Shown one piece after another: positions 25,640-39,217 of a DNA stretch of 64,000 nucleotides. A program made the position numbers and the translations under genes. The stretch is from assembly GCA_947650365.1 (NCBI GenBank), contig CANTAL010000192.1, forward strand, positions 1-64,000, written 5' to 3'. The notes beneath the pieces were generated by a model. That model saw nothing but the letters and a program-made list of their open reading frames with translations. It did no database searches and was not told where the DNA came from. The DNA comes from Chamaelirium japonicum. Taxonomy: Eukaryota; Streptophyta; Magnoliopsida; Liliales; Melanthiaceae. How positions within the stretch are numbered: position 1 is the stretch's first letter; each line of letters starts with the position of its first letter.

Positions 25640-25835
25640 AAGGCCGCAACTAGGGCAAGTCCCACACCCTAGGTACATTTCAGGACGAATCCCGGGCAAG
25701 CCTCACACCAAAGGTACATTTTAGGACGAATCTCGGGCAAGCCTCACATCCAAGGTATATTTTGGGATGAATTCCAGGCAAGCCTCATACCCAAGGTACA
25801 TTTCGGGATGAATCCCAGGCAAGCCTTACACCTTT
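25640..25835. repeat. 41-bp minisatellite, about 4.5 units
   Basis: Units begin AGGTACATTT at 25671, 25712, 25753 and 25794, giving an exact 41-bp period. Each contains GGACGAATC/GGATGAATC and GGGCAAGCCTCACAC or close variants. A partial unit precedes the first. No coding frame runs through it. Confidence 0.9.
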
Positions 25836-26093
25836 TTCAGACGATCTCATATTCCATGTTTCTTATAGATTATCACTTAGTCACAGTAACTCTGACAATA
25901 CAGTTATTCATAAATAATAATGTGGATCGACTCCCCTACATGATTGGGTGTGACTGTAGAATTCCTTTGGAGATGGTGTTTTGGTCCAGATGAGTCCTAA
26001 AATCATTTGTTAAATTAGTACTTTTCTAATTGTTGGGTTGTGTTCGATGCCCCAACTATGCGGTCACAATCAGGTTTAAGTTTTGATATGTAT

Positions 26094-26330
26094 GATATAG
26101 TGCATGCTCGTGCCTGTCGGCACTGCAGCGGGCCATCTTCGACAACAACACACCTGAATGCCTTCGACAATAAAACACTTTCAACAACAACACCGGCATT
26201 CATAGGGACAACTATTTTTTCGCCCGTGCCGATTAACACGAAGCAGGCGCCTTCGGCGCGACCAACTCCCCCTCCCCCTAGAATCAATCAATCAAAGTTG
26301 TTTTTATTCGAACGGATTCCTCGAGATTGA
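26094..26330 (-). mobile_element. Helitron-like 3' terminal fragment
   Basis: On the - strand a hairpin GTGCC-GACA-GGCAC (26110-26123) lies about ten bases from the likely end CACTATA near 26096. The neighbouring sequence (CTTCGACAACAAC, GCCTTCGACAATAAA) resembles the interior next to the better Helitron end at 29372. The terminal CTRRT is not preserved, so this is a decayed end. Confidence 0.4.
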
Positions 26331-26886
26331 CCCGATGGTTTGGGATGGCCGAAATTTCAACAGGTGGGTTTATAGTCGTTGATGCGAACAACGATCACGG
26401 GATGAATGGTCAAGTTTAGTGTTGTTTAAATGGGTTGAGATTTTAATGTTTAGTGTAGTTTAAATGTGTCGGGATTTGAAACCAATGGGAGAGAGTTAGT
26501 TGACGGGAAAATAGAGATTGTACGTTGATTTTTGAACGAATGGTTAGATCTATTCGGTTCATTTTTGTCCAGTCAGCTTGTCCTAGTCAGCTTCCGTTTT
26601 GTCTAGTCAGCACAAAACCGATGTGTCATGTTATATAGATGGTTTATAACTCTTTTAATTATATAGGGGTATTTTTGTCATCATTTGTTAATTTCAAACT
26701 CCTTGATATGGTAGGTTTCTCCGTTATGAATCCATGGCCACAGACGTAGTTCGATTCTGAGGTCTGGAGCCCTAGTTATAGCAGAAAGGGCCAATTAGTT
26801 CAATGATGGTTTTGGCGGGTTGCTCTTATTAAAACTGCTGAGTTGCCCGGGTTATTTGGTTGGATTCTGTGAGGGTCAATTGGTTA
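26331..26886. other. Intergenic, no gene seen
   Basis: Contains a short direct repeat (AGTGTTGTTTAAATGGGTTGAGATTT near 26417 is echoed by AGTGTAGTTTAAATGTGTCGGGATTT near 26453, not quoted in full) and TTGTCCAGTCAGCTT echoed by TTTGTCTAGTCAGC. No coding domain. Confidence 0.4.
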
Positions 26887-27059
26887 TCTATATATATACT
26901 AATATGGAAGCCTCTCTCCCGTATTGTGACACGTGGGCATCTTTTAAAGAGCTAGAATTCTTCTTTCGTGTGTGAACACTGCTCTCTTTTAAATCCATTT
27001 AAAATTTACTATAAAGATAATAAATTTTCATTCAATGGCATTTAATGGTCATTTGATGT

Positions 27060-27135
<76 letters not shown>

Positions 27136-27249
27136 AACAAGTGAATCACATTCACTTCAGATTTCACACTTCTTTGAACACTTGCAATGTTGCCTTTGCC
27201 AAATGGCGTGCATCAAGTATAATCGGGCATTGCCCGGGTTTCTTACTAG
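26887..27249 (+). mobile_element. Small complete non-autonomous Helitron
   Basis: Starts TCTATATATATACTAATATG after an A and ends TTTCTTACTAG before a T, as Helitrons insert between A and T without target duplication. A hairpin CGGGCA-TTGCCCG lies about a dozen bases before the CTAG end. It is about 363 bp long and non-coding, with a long (TC)n tract inside (27063-27132). It is one of the clearest elements in the window. Confidence 0.8.
27063..27132. repeat. (TC)n microsatellite inside Helitron
   Basis: Perfect TC dinucleotides, about 70 bp. Confidence 0.95.
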
Positions 27250-27451
27250 TATCACTATGATAGTGGGAATCAGGATGGGCCCAAAATGCATGGGTTGTGC
27301 ATTGTGTAGAAGCCTTGGCCCAAGGCCTTTAGTGTTAAGTAGGCTTCGGCTCTAATTCTAAACTAATGGGAATGGCTTAGGCCCAGGGATCCCCACTCTA
27401 ACTAGTAGTTTGGACTTAATTCCAATGGGCTTTAGCCTAATCTAGTTGTGT

Positions 27452-27482
<31 letters not shown>

Positions 27483-27826
27483 GGGGGGGCAACTTACTGG
27501 AGGTCAGGAGGTCGGGGTGGCGACTGGCAGTGAGAGGTGGTCTGGTAGGCGGTGGCCAGACGTTTGGCAAGTGGCGACCGACGATGGAGGGCAGCGGTCT
27601 AGCAATTGGCTACCGAAGGCGACAACCAATGACTGGAGGTTGTCAGACAGGCGGGCGTCGGCGGTCCGGTGGGCGGCGGCTCTGGCGAGGTGAGGTGGGG
27701 TCGGTTGTGTTTAGGATGTGGTGGTCTCTTCGGTAGTTATGACAAATGAGGTGTGTGGGGGATTCTTTTGCCATGCAAGTTTCCCACCAACAATCAATCG
27801 ATTTAGACTTAGAGGAAGTTTGAGAT

Positions 27827-27831
<5 letters not shown>
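27250..27831. other. Intergenic with (GT)n-G run, no gene supported
   Basis: A GT tract (27448-27465) continues into an uninterrupted G run of more than 20 bases (about 27467-27489). The following GGCGGTGG/GCGGC-rich 250 bases give long open frames without any recognisable domain. Confidence 0.45.

Positions 27832-27893
<62 letters not shown>
27832..27893. repeat. (AG)n microsatellite
   Basis: Perfect AG dinucleotides, about 62 bp, at the border of the LTR-like segment that follows. Confidence 0.95.
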
Positions 27894-27895
<2 letters not shown>

Positions 27896-28440
27896 ACAAG
27901 GATTTGGTAAAGATGTTCGGCCGAAGCCTATGTCTCCGTACGGTAAGTCACAACCTTGAATCCACTATCTCTTATAAACATTTGAGCTATCTCTCGACAG
28001 GCCGAAAGAGGCTTGTACAAAGATGTGAGATAGAGAACTAGAAGGGTACTAGAACTAGATGGTTGGAGAAACTCGTCAGCCCGAATGCAGAGCTCTATAT
28101 ACTCCATGCGAGACTTAGAGTGCTCCAACTGACCAAAAAGTCATTCTGCTGTTGTCTTGAGGTGTATTTATAGGTGTTGTCCTTCCATAACCACATTTGT
28201 TGATGTGGCAAGCTGTAATTGGTCCACATGGCAACCTGTGATTGGTTCACGTGCAAACTTCTGAATGGGCCATGAGCTATCCTCATGGGCTTTTGACGGT
28301 GTGGCATCTTCTGGTTTGCTAGTGGGCCACGGGTTATCATCGTGGGCCTTGGGGATGTGGGCCTCTACTGGCCCGCTTGTTGATGGGTCGTGGGCCTACA
28401 GGCTGGCCTTAGCCGATTTTTGCACCCACAATGTGGTTTA
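27894..28440 (-). mobile_element. Possible LTR fragment of a retrotransposon fossil
   Basis: On the - strand a TATAAATA motif near 28165 is followed by a transcribed-looking region ending GGCTTCGGCCGAACATC and CCTTGTGTTCTCTCTC. This is a layout and motif seen in many plant LTRs. I found no partner LTR, primer-binding site or coding part, so it would be a solo or truncated LTR of undetermined family and age. Confidence 0.35.
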
Positions 28441-28763
28441 GCCACCTATTTATACTACTTTAGGGGTAATAGGATTTATTTAAACTCTGGTGGCTAATTT
28501 AGTCTTAATCATGTTAGAATATGCAAAGCCCCCTTAACAACCCTTATATGTTTTATTAGCTAATTAATCTTTTAGTTTAGTAAATTATTCATCTTCTAAC
28601 CGGCTTATATCTTATAGGTACTATTTCATATCAAAAATCAATTTTGTTAGCATGGTGGTAGTGGTTAGTGTTTATTTGTATTAGGTCTAGGGTTCAAATT
28701 TTTCTATAGATCTATTTTTTTATTTAGATTTTTTAATAGATCATACATGTATCAAAAAGAAAA

Positions 28764-28769
<6 letters not shown>
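28441..28769. other. AT-rich stretch, nothing recognised
   Basis: Lies between the LTR-like segment and the (TA)n tract. Confidence 0.4.

Positions 28770-28854
<85 letters not shown>
28770..28854. repeat. (TA)n microsatellite
   Basis: Perfect TA tract bordering foldback element D on its left. Confidence 0.95.
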
Positions 28855-30030
<1,176 letters not shown>

Positions 30031-31323
30031 ACTCCACCCTCACTCTCTCTCTCTCCCCATCCACCTCACATATTGGATCAACAAAAAAAAATAAAAAAAG
30101 ACATCCAATTTTGCATAAAAATTTGAATAATCAACAGGTCAATACTAACAAACCATTATAAAACCATTAGTTGTCCAATGATTTGCTGAGCTTTACTGAA
30201 TCCACCCTATGTAGAAAAGATGCGCTTTTGAAAATATGGTCAGACAATAGCTCCACCCTCCAAGTTATATCCTTCTTCCTCAATAGTAGCAGCACAAATA
30301 TGTGCTCCTATTAATGTTTACCTCAACAACATCAACTCTAGCCTTTAAAATGAACCATTCATAATTTCTGACACTAAAGACAACACCATTAGCGATAGTT
30401 CATATATCAAGCTCCACAATGATGACATCATAAATATTTTATAGCAAATGTTGTACTCCTCAACAAAATCCCTTAATTAAATGTCAAGAGCACCTATGAC
30501 TCCACGAATACTCCATCATCCAAAGCAGTCCTCAAAACATAATAATACCATCCCATATACCAAAAAACTTAGAAAATATAGCATTCAAAGGCTTTCAATG
30601 ACCTGTTGAGAAACTATCGGACCCTGTAGGTTTGATGTCTGCACTCATATAGCGAACGATTTGCAAGCTTCCAGAGGAACTGACAACTTTTGTGGCATTT
30701 AAGTTCTCATATCTCATACAATGAATGAAATCGCTGCGTGGGGGATTGCAAAGCTGAGTGTAGTGGCAACGTTGCTTTCTATCTTCAACACCAACACACA
30801 CAGACACAATCCCACTTGGCAGGTAACAAACCTATCTTATTGATCACATAATATAAGCTCATGCAACCAAATAACAATCCTCCAAGATTCCACTAATTAG
30901 GAAAAGAGTCCAAACAAAGAGAGCATTCAAGATTTGATCTAATTAGTATTTGTCTCCCGGCACAAATTATAAGCCAAAGAGCCAAAAGTAAAATAACTTG
31001 ATGTAAAGAATGAGAAAGGCACCTCTTTCTTATATTCAATAAAAAAAAAAGTTAATAGGTCACATGAAATGGCAATCACAGGGGTATAAAATTTCCAACT
31101 TCTCCAGACAAACAAAATTAGGAAAGAATATAAAAAAAACTTATCCACTTTTTTTTTTGCAGGAAAAACAAATTCACTACATGAGATGAAAATTAGGGCA
31201 AAACTACAATCAACCCATCCTTGCTGATTTATATGGCACACGCAAAATAGAACATCTCCAGAAATGTAAACACTCTTCCATTATGGCACAATAGCAGAAG
31301 GCTTTTAGCTATCCCGATAGCTT
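30031..31323. other. No gene recognised; possible - strand exon near 30600-30807
   Basis: The - strand frame at 30595-30807 contains KVVSSSGSLQIVRYMSADIK and is less repetitive than its surroundings, but I recognise no family. It could be an unidentified captured exon. The rest is AT-rich. Confidence 0.3.
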
Positions 31324-31700
31324 CTAGAAGGCACTCCGATGATCAGAACCTCGCCTCGGGGAATGTCTCTCAGAAGACTTGAATAGTCCAGTCGAGCCGA
31401 AGGGATCCGCATCATTGAAAGACGGGAAACCCCGGCTGCGATCAAAATTCGCAGTGCTACGCGTCCAGACAAATCTCGTAAAGCTCTCGCTCCGGCTGCG
31501 GTCAAACTCTGCAGTGCTGCGAGTGGAGTCGAATCTCGTAAGCCTCTCAGGTTGAGGGAAAAATACGCTGCCCTGAGTGCTGAAGGAATCAAACCTTCCG
31601 AAACTGTTGTAACAGTGGTCTTCCGGCCCTTTTTTGAACTTCGGCGAAAATCCAAAACTGAACAACGGAGTGCTAGGAACAGAATCCGCAAATAATGTGA
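31324..31700 (-). pseudogene. Last exon of an EPS15/EH-domain protein gene (isolated)
   Basis: On the - strand the frame contains SVPSTPLFSFGFSPKFKKG, RFDSTRSTAEFDRSRSES and FNDADPFGSTGLF, and ends DHRSAF with stop TAG at 31324-31326. This matches the C-terminus of plant EPS15-like EH-domain proteins (AtEH1/AtEH2-Pan1), endocytic adaptors whose end carries FDSF...DPFGSTGPF repeats. No EH domains or other exons were found nearby. A competing open frame overlaps it on the same strand but is a shadow. It is most likely a captured or duplicated last exon, not a working gene. Confidence 0.72.
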
Positions 31701-32801
31701 AAAAAGATTAAGAAAAATATTTCAAAGCAAATACCATCAAATATTCTCTATACAAAAAAGCTAATACCATCAAATTTTGGGAAAAAAAAAGCTAATACCA
31801 TCAAATTTCATAGTTTCCACAGTTACCACAGTTTTGAAATTACAAAACTGTGATTTCAAAACTGTAGAAACTATAATTTCTAAATAGTTTCCACAGTTTT
31901 GAAATCACAATTTCCTTTGAAATGCATCAGTTTTATAATTCATCAACTTTGTAATTCTATAGTTCAAAGAGAAATTAAAAAACTGTAGAAATGAATACCA
32001 CAGTTTTGAAATCCTAATACCACAGTTCAGTGATTTTTCTGCTAAATGAAAAAGATATGATAAGGGATTATGCCGTTATGAATTTCTGAAAGTCTTAGGA
32101 GTTAGGATTAGTAGAAGGATTTATTAATTGAAAATTTTTGGATGAAGGTTTACCTTTGGAAGAAATACCAAAAAAATCTTGCATTTCTACTGCAGTGTTT
32201 TCCCATAATCTAATATTATGTTTCCTACATGCTTCATTATTCCTGATAGTAGAAGAAAAGGTAAAAATAAACAGAAGCCTCTTTAATAAAACATACAAAA
32301 ACATTTTTCAATTTTCTTCTTTGAATTTCACTCCATTAGAAGCTCCACACTGAGATGAAGAAACACTCTATTATTATTCAACCCTAAGTAACATAAGCAA
32401 CTATAGCAAGGGAACTTATATCCAAGACTAATGGTTCATGATCAGTAAAAGAACCCATACCCAAATCACTCAAATTTCCATGAAAGTTGCTGATCAAATT
32501 TCCCAACAACTCAGCATGAGGTAAACTTTTTAAAAGAAAGAATCTTGTAACTCCATAGCATCAGATGAATTTCTAAATTGATTCCATCAAATTGACAGAC
32601 AACGGAAGGGTAGAGTTCAGTAGGATTATAGGATGCAGCACATAATAAGATGGCCATGCAAGAAAAGATTATGCTGGTTGACAAAACTCTTAAAAATTGC
32701 AGCTGCTATTGTTACTAAATAACCAAGTCCATTTTCTTGAAGTACTCCTGAAGAATAAGAAAATATACAACATCAGGCAAAAAAAAGACAGTCATATTTA
32801 C
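31701..32801. other. AT-rich sequence between the two host exons
   Basis: The stretch 31810-32030 contains at least five scattered copies of CACAGTTTTGAAAT or its complement, giving local hairpins. No exon recognised. Confidence 0.45.
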
Positions 32802-32942
32802 CTTCACAATTTGAACTACAATGGTCATATCTTGGGTTTTTAAATTCACTTTATACGGCTGCGGAACAGATTTTGCAACTGCATTTATGATTTTCATCCT
32901 CTCAATACCAGTATTAGAACGTACTTCATATAATACTACAAA
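32802..32942 (-). pseudogene. Isolated exon of a THUMP-domain protein (THUMPD1/Tan1-like)
   Basis: A 141-nt exon with good AG and GT borders on the - strand encodes 47 residues including YEVRSNTGIERMKIINAVAK and QDMTIVVQIVK. This matches the THUMP domain of plant THUMPD1 homologues (yeast Tan1 relatives, adaptors for tRNA cytidine acetylation). Neither the preceding exons nor the conserved C-terminal exon are visible on either side. It sits about 1.1 kb upstream, in the same orientation, of the EPS15-like exon, which comes from an unrelated gene. That suggests a chimeric captured locus. Confidence 0.75.
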
Positions 32943-33020
32943 CTGGATACAACAAAGGATTAGAGAATATGCATCACTCACAACATGGTCTATGGTTTTA
33001 AAAACAAAACTGACAGCAAA

Positions 33021-33605
33021 TTATAAAAAGATGAATACCTGTAACCCATCTTTTGCCAGATCGGGAGTGGAGGGGGGCCGAGCCCCCTTTCCAGCCTCTA
33101 CCGCTCTTGGATTGAGGGTGGTTGTTGCTGTGCCTCCTCTTCTTCCTCCCTTCCCCTCCTCATCTTCTTCATACTCTTCCTCATCCTTCCCTTCAACCCC
33201 AAAACAAAAAAACAAAAAAATAAATAGAGCCCTCTAGATCTTCTTCCTCTCTCCCCCTCCTCCTTGCCGATCGTGGGTAGATGCCGCTGCGCAGATCGAG
33301 TGAGAAAGAGCCCGAGAGAGCCGGGGAGAGAAAGATCTGATGGGAGGTCGTGAGAGAAATCTCAATCAAGAGATTTCTTTGTGTTGATTCCGCTCGTCGT
33401 TCGGTTGAGATCCGCGCCTCTCTTTGCATGCTGTTGGCCTGAGATCAGATCCGCGCCGCTCCACCTACTGCCGACCTGAGATCAGATCTGAACAGCTCCG
33501 ACGACCTGCCATCAGATCTGATCCGCGCCCTTCCGCTAACTACCAACCTGAGATCAGATCCGCCATCACAATGATCGCTACCATCGACAGGGAGAGATTA
33601 AGAGG

Positions 33606-33672
<67 letters not shown>

Positions 33673-33905
33673 GGAGGTGGAGAGGAGATTAGGGTTTAGA
33701 TAGGCGATCGTTGGGAGGGGGATCGAGTTGGGGAGAACAGAGGAGATGAAAGGGTTTGGGGATCAGAGGGCTGAGTGCGATTCAACGATCAGAGAGGTGG
33801 AGGGTTCGGGGGCTGAGAGAGAGAGAGAGGTGGAGGGGTCGGGGGGTTGAGAGAGAGAGAGGTAGAGGGCTCGGAGTGCCCGATCGGTTAGAGAGAGATC
33901 GTGAC

Positions 33906-33943
<38 letters not shown>

Positions 33944-34068
33944 AGTCGGGGACGGGCTGAGCGGTTAGAGAGAAAGAGAGGGATGCAGAGAGAGGGAGAT
34001 GGGCTGAGCAGTTCGATGAGAGGAACGTGGAGAGGGGGGGCATGCTTTGCGGGATTTGGGGAGGGATG

Positions 34069-34128
<60 letters not shown>

Positions 34129-34380
34129 TGGAGGGTTTGATGAGAGCGATCTCGTGCCATGCGGAGAACTGCTGTTCAACCCCCAACCGTTTGTCCCGAA
34201 TGATCATCATGCCGATTGAGGTGGCATATGATCACAACGTTGAAACAGATTCGTACATAATATATAAATACTACCCAATGCATAGAGATCTTGCCCATCA
34301 ACTTCTCTAACCGCCTCTTATGTTTGTATCGAACGGTTCTCTTTATCCGTTCGTAGTGAAATATTATATATATATATATA
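33021..34380. other. GC/GA-rich promoter-like region with four GA microsatellites
   Basis: GA tracts occur at about 33608-33668, 33909-33940 and 34073-34123, with shorter GAGAGA runs between, then a short TA tract at 34362-34381. The - strand frame at 33021-33215 (acidic, ending PDLAKDGLQ before a GT) could be a first exon of a chimeric transcript leading to the THUMP exon, but I recognise no protein. All long Ser/Leu or Arg/Glu frames here are repeat artefacts. Confidence 0.4.
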
Positions 34381-34966
34381 TAATTTAATCATTTTGATGC
34401 GGTTTACACAATGACGGAGCCATGTTTTTTAATTGAATCATTTATAATATTATTTTTTTTTAAATTAGGGTTATTACATAGATCCCACACACATTGATGG
34501 ACCAAAGAACCACTCAAGTGGTTAGTCCAGTGGTCAGGGTTCGTCAGGTTTTTGAACCAACTATCCTAAAGCAGAAACATGGATAATGCACTGGTATCTG
34601 CTTATCGATCCATGTACCATGTTAGTTCCTGTTCAGTACAAGCATTGTTCCCGGTAAGGATCATGATGGGGACTTACCATATTCTATTCTTGCCCACAAC
34701 TTGTCATGACTTAGATAGCTAATCTCGTTAAAGTTGTGAACTTTTATGTCAACCACAGAACCGGTCCACCAGGTCTCCTAAGCATGAAGCCCATCATGCA
34801 CCCCGATGGCTTACTGAGTTACCAAGGCTACTAGCTGTGAAATATATAACAAATATCATAACATGTACCTAAGAAGATTCTATTAAACTCAATTTATTCA
34901 ATTCATATATCTAGTAAAAGGATTAACAAGCTTCATACCACATCAACTCATATACCTAGCATGGTC
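34381..34966. other. Intergenic / retroelement flank, no gene seen
   Basis: AT-rich, with no domain. It probably belongs in part to the copia fossil to its right, but no coding part could be recognised. Confidence 0.35.
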
Positions 34967-36560
34967 TCAGGAATTACCTTTTCCTATATTGTAACTCGAG
35001 TTCACAATGTCACTCAGCCAAGCATAGAAATCACTAAATGACTCAAACTCATCCATCATGAGCTTCTCAAACCGAGTTGTAAGAATCTGCATCTGCAGTT
35101 TGGAAAATTTCACAGAAGTAGTTCCCTCATGTATGATAAGTAGAGTATCCCAAACATCCTTAGTAGTAGTGTAGTTGGATATCCACCGGAACTCTTCAGA
35201 AGTAGATCCATAGAATAGAGCATTCAATGCTTTCGAGTTCCAGTTACTCGCCTCATACTAAAAAATCAACCACTCATATTTGGATTTCAGATCAACCCCT
35301 CCAGTTACCAGAGGTGGCGAATAAACATCCCCAACGCTCATCCACACATGCACATCTATGTCTTTAAATAAAGCCCTCATTTGTGCCTTCCAGTATGGAT
35401 AGTTAGATCTGTCAAACAACATTGGCCTAGTAATCGAACCACCATCTCCTAACAATTCATTATCTTATTTCAAAAACCACACTTAGGCGATTAAACCTAC
35501 AAAGAGTGTACCTACACTCTGATACCACTTGTTGGGTATGTAGAACTAGGATCTATAGGACTGAAGCCTAGAGGGGGTGAATAAGCTACTAATTTTTTCT
35601 CCAAAGAAATTCTCTAGTCGCTTTTGTGAAATAACACAATTTCAAACAACTTATCTCATATTAAATTCACTAAGAGACTAGAGATTGTAATATTAAAAAT
35701 TAATTCAACCACAAAGCACCAGGAAGATCTTTTCAAATTCATGTATAAAATATACTACTAATGAAAAGATGATCCCTTGAACCATAGATACTGCAAGAGA
35801 GATTTTTACGATGTTCAAAAAATTTCTACTTCTTGCGGATTTATCTCCTTTTGAGGTTTCACTTGGCGTACTATACTACCAGAGTTAATACATAGAGATT
35901 ATAATTTCATGGGCATACTTACCACCTAACATGACAACTCTTCGCTTTACTTTGTTTCTTAGTAGATAGATTCACAGATTTGCACTTCTCGTACCTACAA
36001 TCTCTCGCAACAGCTGTAATGTCCTTGTATTCAGATCTGATCCTGCATGGTCACAATTTCCCTCGCAAGGGATTTTCAAAGTTCTCCTAATTTTGTTAAT
36101 TCTCTCGATAGTACATGCCACAAACCAATCCTTGGTTTGTCTTTGGATCGACACATGATCAGTCTTCCAATCTCACATAAACAAGAAGATAAAATTTATA
36201 GGTTTATGCAATCAAACACTTATGCATCTAATAAACCTATACCACATAGACATTCAGATATTTGAATAAAAACCCGATGCAATCATGGATCAATCAAAAA
36301 GAATGCAAACCATGAATGGGACATGAAAATCAACACTCTAATCTAATGAAGCAAACCACAGAGATCTTATGATGCATTCAACATGAGGACATGAGGAGAG
36401 GATAAGAGAAGAATCAAATCTTTTGCTCGAGAAACCTCCGATGAATTAAACCCTAATGCCTTCTTTCTATCTCCCTCTTTTAGGACTACTCATAATGTCC
36501 TTTTATAACCGCAAAACTGCAGGCGTGAAATCCTGGAAAAAAAAAATTTGGCAAAAATGG
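34967..36560 (-). mobile_element. Ty1/copia fossil: gag start and 5' LTR
   Basis: On the - strand, 34967-35455 encodes a copia-type gag start (motifs FDRSNYPYWKAQMRALFKD and KLQMQILTTRFEKLMMDEFE, the UBN2/DUF4219-like family). A TGGTATCAGAG primer-binding site at about 35517-35528 follows an LTR whose inner edge is at 35530 (TGTTGGGTATG). The LTR's outer edge is uncertain, probably near 36.5 kb. Only the 5' part of the element is present and it is broken at least once. It is old enough that no partner LTR was recognised. Confidence 0.6.
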
Positions 36561-38020
36561 ATGCTTAGTTTGGTCTCTAGAACCTATGATCGATCCGTCC
36601 GATCGTCATGATCGATCATCCAAAACTATGTTTTATTTTGCTATAAGATCTCCATCTGATGATCAAATCTGTTCGATGGGGATTGATCCATGGTATAAAA
36701 GGGTACTTGGGGTTCTTTATGAAACTATTCTTCTATTGAAAATTTTATATTTTAGACTTTTTGAGAGCAAGAGTTTTTAAAGATCTTGAGAGGGTTTTGC
36801 TACTTCCTTTAGTTTCTCTCAATGATCTCCTCCCCTTTGATGTTATCGAATAATTGATCCCTCTTTCTCGGGACGTGGATTTCTTCGAGGATTTCGTATG
36901 TTGTTTTTTTTATGATGCCTTCAAGCTTTCCTGTAGATTCAAGCATTGAGTTCTTTCCGATTTTTTATAGGTAAAGACCGTTTCTTTCTCTTTTGGGTTT
37001 AATCTTTATTTCTTTCAACCTCAAAATTTGTGCTCCATTATGTGAAGCAAAGAATCCTTCGAGTGAATCGAAGGCGAAGCTTGGTAGGGTTCATGTGAGG
37101 CGATCCACAAGTTAGTAATTCATCTTATCAGGTATTTGGGGGAACCAAATTAAATGCTTTGAGGTCCATCGTGTTGGTTTAGATCGGTGAAGAAATCCCT
37201 TACCCACAGTGGGATGCGATTCACTCTTGGTTGTGTTCTAGCTTTCACGAAGGCTAATGCGTTGTAAGTGTCTCTGCTTGGGAAGGAGTAGTCCTCATGG
37301 TGTTACTGGTGAGCATCCAAACAGTTTGTGTACGTTGGGGGATCAAATGAAAGGAAACAATATAGGCGGCTTGTGAATGGCTACAGAGAAAAGTGGTATT
37401 TGGTGATGTGTGGCAAACTCCTTAAAGGACCTGCAATACCTTGTCTCAATTCTTGTAATTAGACCTTTCTTTTTTAGTGGAGATTTTTCTTTGAAGGACC
37501 TGCTTAGCTGTCGAGATTTTTCCCACGAAGGGTTTCCTCATAAAAATATTATTGTATATTATATGCATCATTTAGAGCCTTGTATGATTGGTTCTTTATC
37601 ACCCAACATGTCTTATTATTTGATTGTTGAGATATCTTGAGAGGCGAGTGAACATTATCTCTAATTTTTTTAAATTCTACTAGTGTTTGCTGAGAGGTTG
37701 TACAGGAGGTTTGTTTGTTTGAACAAGAGCATATTGCAACTAAACACAAGGATCTTCTGCTGACCACTCCAGTTGTATCTAGATTCATCCTATCTCATGC
37801 TATTGAGAATTAGAAGTGAAATTAGTGGTTCTAGAAATTGAAGTGTGTATCATGTCTTGCTCCGGTCTACCACCACAGGTCTCTGCTTGTGCTCCTTTGC
37901 AAAACACTTTCAATAGGCCGGTATTATAATGGGTCGTTCAGTTGTCCAAGTATGAGTTTCTATAGTTCAAACAGTTCGAGGAGAGAGGAAGGTTAGGAGC
38001 TAAAAGTTTATCTAAATTAT
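36561..38020. other. Unclassified; probable retroelement-related flank
   Basis: A GGTATAAAAGGG motif at about 36694 on the + strand could be an LTR promoter for the copia-like fragment downstream. No coding domain is recognised in this stretch. Confidence 0.3.
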
Positions 38021-38990
38021 TTGTGCCAACTCACTACAAACAGATCCAACGAACTACAGAAGGTCAACAAATCGTTGTTGACTCAGATGAGTGAGCTTGA
38101 AGCTGAGCACGATGTCCTTAACTTAAATTTGATGGATGCTCATGCTAATCTTGACAAGGAGATTATGATAATAAGCATAAGAGAGTTTCTGGAGGTTCAA
38201 TGTGACGAATTCAAAAAGAAACGTGAATAAGGACGCCATTTAACTGAGGCTATGTATAATGATCTACAGAGACTCCTTAAGGATGAACAAGCTAAGAGTT
38301 CAACACTTGGAAATAAAATCGAAAGATTTTAGAAGGATTTAGATGAGTCTCGACTTACCACCAATAGGTTGTCTACTATCATGGCTTGCCTAAACAAGAT
38401 GATCAACACCAGATTGAAAGCCAGTGATAGATTTGGTCTTGTGGTTGTCTATATGTTTGCCTCCTCAATCCAAACCAAGCTTGTCAAGCATACAGACCCA
38501 GTGAGCTTTAATCTCTCCAAGGAAAATTCTAGGAAAAAGAAGAAGAGTCAAAAACCTATAAATAGTTCGAGTTCTATTCTTGCTGCTCGTATGCCAAGAA
38601 CATTCTCATATGCTACTATTGTGGGATGACAGATCATAATCGAAGATGGTACTAAGCATAGTGGAACATACCGGAATACTTTGATGATTATGATCAATAC
38701 AATTATTCGAATTATGGTCCCTCGAGTTTCAAGAAGAGAAGACAACATTGTAAGAAGAAGCAGAAGAATGGTGGAACGATTTCTCAACCACTTCCGAATC
38801 CTAGAAAGGAGAGTGCCACAATAAGCAACTCAAAGACTAAGCAAGTTTGGATACCAAAGAAGGATGAGGCACCCACTATGACAAAAGACATGTCTAAAAA
38901 CCTTTTGATCGAACCTAACAATGAACAAAAAAGAAAAAAGAAAAAAGAAAAAAAAGAAGGGTAAATTAATTAAGGGTCCAAAGTCTGACC
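38021..38990 (+). mobile_element. Copia-like gag fragment (fossil)
   Basis: Several + strand frames carry a coiled-coil segment (MSELEAEHDVLNLNLMDAHA) and then a basic, Asn/Lys-rich segment ending KTKQVWIPKK, the combination seen at the end of gag in plant copia polyproteins. No protease, integrase or reverse transcriptase follows. It is broken several times and old; ends and LTRs were not identified. Confidence 0.45.
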
Positions 38991-39217
38991 CCAATGCAAC
39001 TATAAGTCCCCTGTTAAGACATCTTTAGAGCCCGCCTCAAACTCAAAATTTTTTCAATGCTAGTTCCATTATCGTTATTCATGCATTCTTCATCCCGAAA
39101 CTACCCTTATGATGTGATATCTGACAACTACTGCAATACCTCAACGTTTCACTACAGGACACAATATTTTCGAAGTTATTGTAGCTGTTACATTAACTCT
39201 TTTTTTTTTGTCTTGTA

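Noticed and set aside
25671-25835. CRISPR-like array
   Set aside because: The repeats are contiguous 41-bp units with no unique spacers, in a plant nuclear context. It is a minisatellite.
27446-27736. Glycine-rich protein gene after the G run
   Set aside because: The frame arises from (GT)n and poly-G followed by repetitive GGCGG sequence; no start context or domain.
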